In this document: positions 13,615-14,148 of the stretch, in pieces
How positions within the stretch are numbered: the stretch's first letter is position 1
Layout of the letters: every line of letters begins with the position of its first letter
NCBI GenBank assembly: GCA_023266715.1
Contig: JAHFPK010000046.1
Location: forward strand, 1-14,148
Reading direction: 5' to 3'
DNA: 14,148 nucleotides
Source: Hyphomicrobiales bacterium
Lineage (GTDB): Bacteria; Pseudomonadota; Alphaproteobacteria; Rhizobiales; Aestuariivirgaceae
Notes under the pieces: generated by a model
What the model was told of the DNA's origin: nothing
Databases searched by the model: none
The model's input: only the letters and a program-made list of their open reading frames with translations
Position numbers and translations under genes: made by a program

Positions 13615-14148
13615 CTGTTGCGTTTCCGTGCCGCCAAGGTCCGCAGCCGCAGCGCATTCAGGCGAATGAAACCTGCTGCGTCCTTCTGGTCATAGGCTCC
13701 GCGGTCATCTTCAAAGGTCACGAGCGCATCTTTGTAGAGCGACTCCGGCGACTTGCGGCCCACCACCATCACATTGCCCTTGTAGAGCTTGAGCCGCACC
13801 ACGCCTTCCACATGCTCCTGGGACTTGTCCACCATGGCTTGCAGCATTTCGCGTTCCGGTGAATACCAGAAGCCGTAATAGACGAGCTCCGCATAACGCG
13901 ACATGAAACTGTCCTTGAGGTGCGCTGCTTCGCGGTCAAGCGTCAGGCTTTCCATGGCGCGGTGGGCAACCGAAAGGATCGTGCCGCCCGGCGTTTCGTA
14001 GACGCCGCGCGATTTCATACCGACGAAACGGTTCTCCACGAGATCAAGCCGGCCAATGCCATTGTCATGGCCCAACTCATTGAGCTTGGTGAAGAGCGTG
14101 GCAGGCGACATGGCCTTGCCATCGATCGCCACAGGGTCGCCCTTCTTG
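13611..14148 (-). CDS. argG: Argininosuccinate synthase (ArgG), C-terminal part, cut by the window edge
   Basis: The last 178 residues of a protein that joins citrulline and aspartate, using ATP, in arginine synthesis. The full family length is about 400 residues. The visible part is the C-terminal substrate-binding and oligomerisation domain: LNELGHDNGIGRLDLVENR, GMKSRGVYETPGGT, the SFMSRYAELVYYGFWYSPERE stretch, and LKLYKGNVMVVGRKSPESLY. The frame continues through the end of the window (KKGDPVAIDG), so an internal GTG near 14132 is not a start. Convergent with leuB; the stops overlap within CTAG, leaving no room for a terminator. No frameshift is seen. Confidence 0.95.
   Translation of the reverse strand, partial: KKGDPVAIDGKAMSPATLFTKLNELGHDNGIGRLDLVENRFVGMKSRGVYETPGGTILSVAHRAMESLTLDREAAHLKDSFMSRYAELVYYGFWYSPEREMLQAMVDKSQEHVEGVVRLKLYKGNVMVVGRKSPESLYKDALVTFEDDRGAYDQKDAAGFIRLNALRLRTLAARKRNS

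Noticed and set aside
13611..14132. Short complete gene starting at GTG 14132
   Set aside because: The frame and ArgG similarity continue to the window end, so it is the tail of argG.
1..14148. Phage, defence, CRISPR or mobile gene system
   Set aside because: No such protein families or direct-repeat arrays are present; all sizeable genes are metabolic or housekeeping.

Overview
The window looks like a stretch of an alphaproteobacterial chromosome, most likely Hyphomicrobiales (Rhizobiales)-like. This is inferred from protein family flavour (a XylD-type sugar-acid dehydratase, PydX/PydA-type PreT-PreA, a LeuB with a DTQIYDTYEIER stretch) and from intergenic palindromic repeats of the kind common in that group. 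Codon use looks even and moderately GC-rich throughout. I see no transposase, integrase, phage gene, CRISPR array, tRNA or rRNA. The content is metabolic and housekeeping, densely packed, with no gene-free stretch longer than about 150 bases.

Left part (10-3443, minus strand): a tightly coupled run in the order pabB, pabA, pabC, then a transaldolase-family gene (fsa/talC). The pab genes overlap by 4 nt (ATGA and TTGA junctions), and pabC starts with TTG. Together they make p-aminobenzoate for folate from chorismate. The transaldolase-type enzyme handles erythrose 4-phosphate, a precursor of chorismate. A 54-bp divergent promoter region separates this run from priA (3498-5669, plus), the replication restart helicase.

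Middle part (5670-8626): two genes on the minus strand, a [2Fe-2S] sugar-acid dehydratase of the IlvD/Edd family (XylD-like) and an aldose 1-epimerase (galM). They suggest oxidative, Weimberg-like use of pentose or another aldose. galM is bracketed by two diverged copies of one structured intergenic repeat. One copy lies between the convergent priA and galM ends. The other lies between the dehydratase and galM, and its edge supplies the galM ribosome binding site.

Right part (8775-14148): preT-preA on the plus strand encode the two subunits of an NAD(P)H-linked dihydropyrimidine dehydrogenase, divergent from the dehydratase. Next come a perfect FNR/FixK-type box and a tandem-domain universal stress protein, suggesting low-oxygen control. 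A nested palindromic repeat follows, then leuB (leucine synthesis). leuB ends tail-to-tail with argG, and both stops fall in one CTAG. argG is cut by the window edge.

I found no new multi-gene system. The items most worth a second look are the covarying repeat pair around galM with its repeat-derived ribosome binding site, the FNR-type box before the stress protein, an unusual PLP-site residue in PabC, and the transaldolase-type residues in a protein usually named fructose-6-phosphate aldolase.
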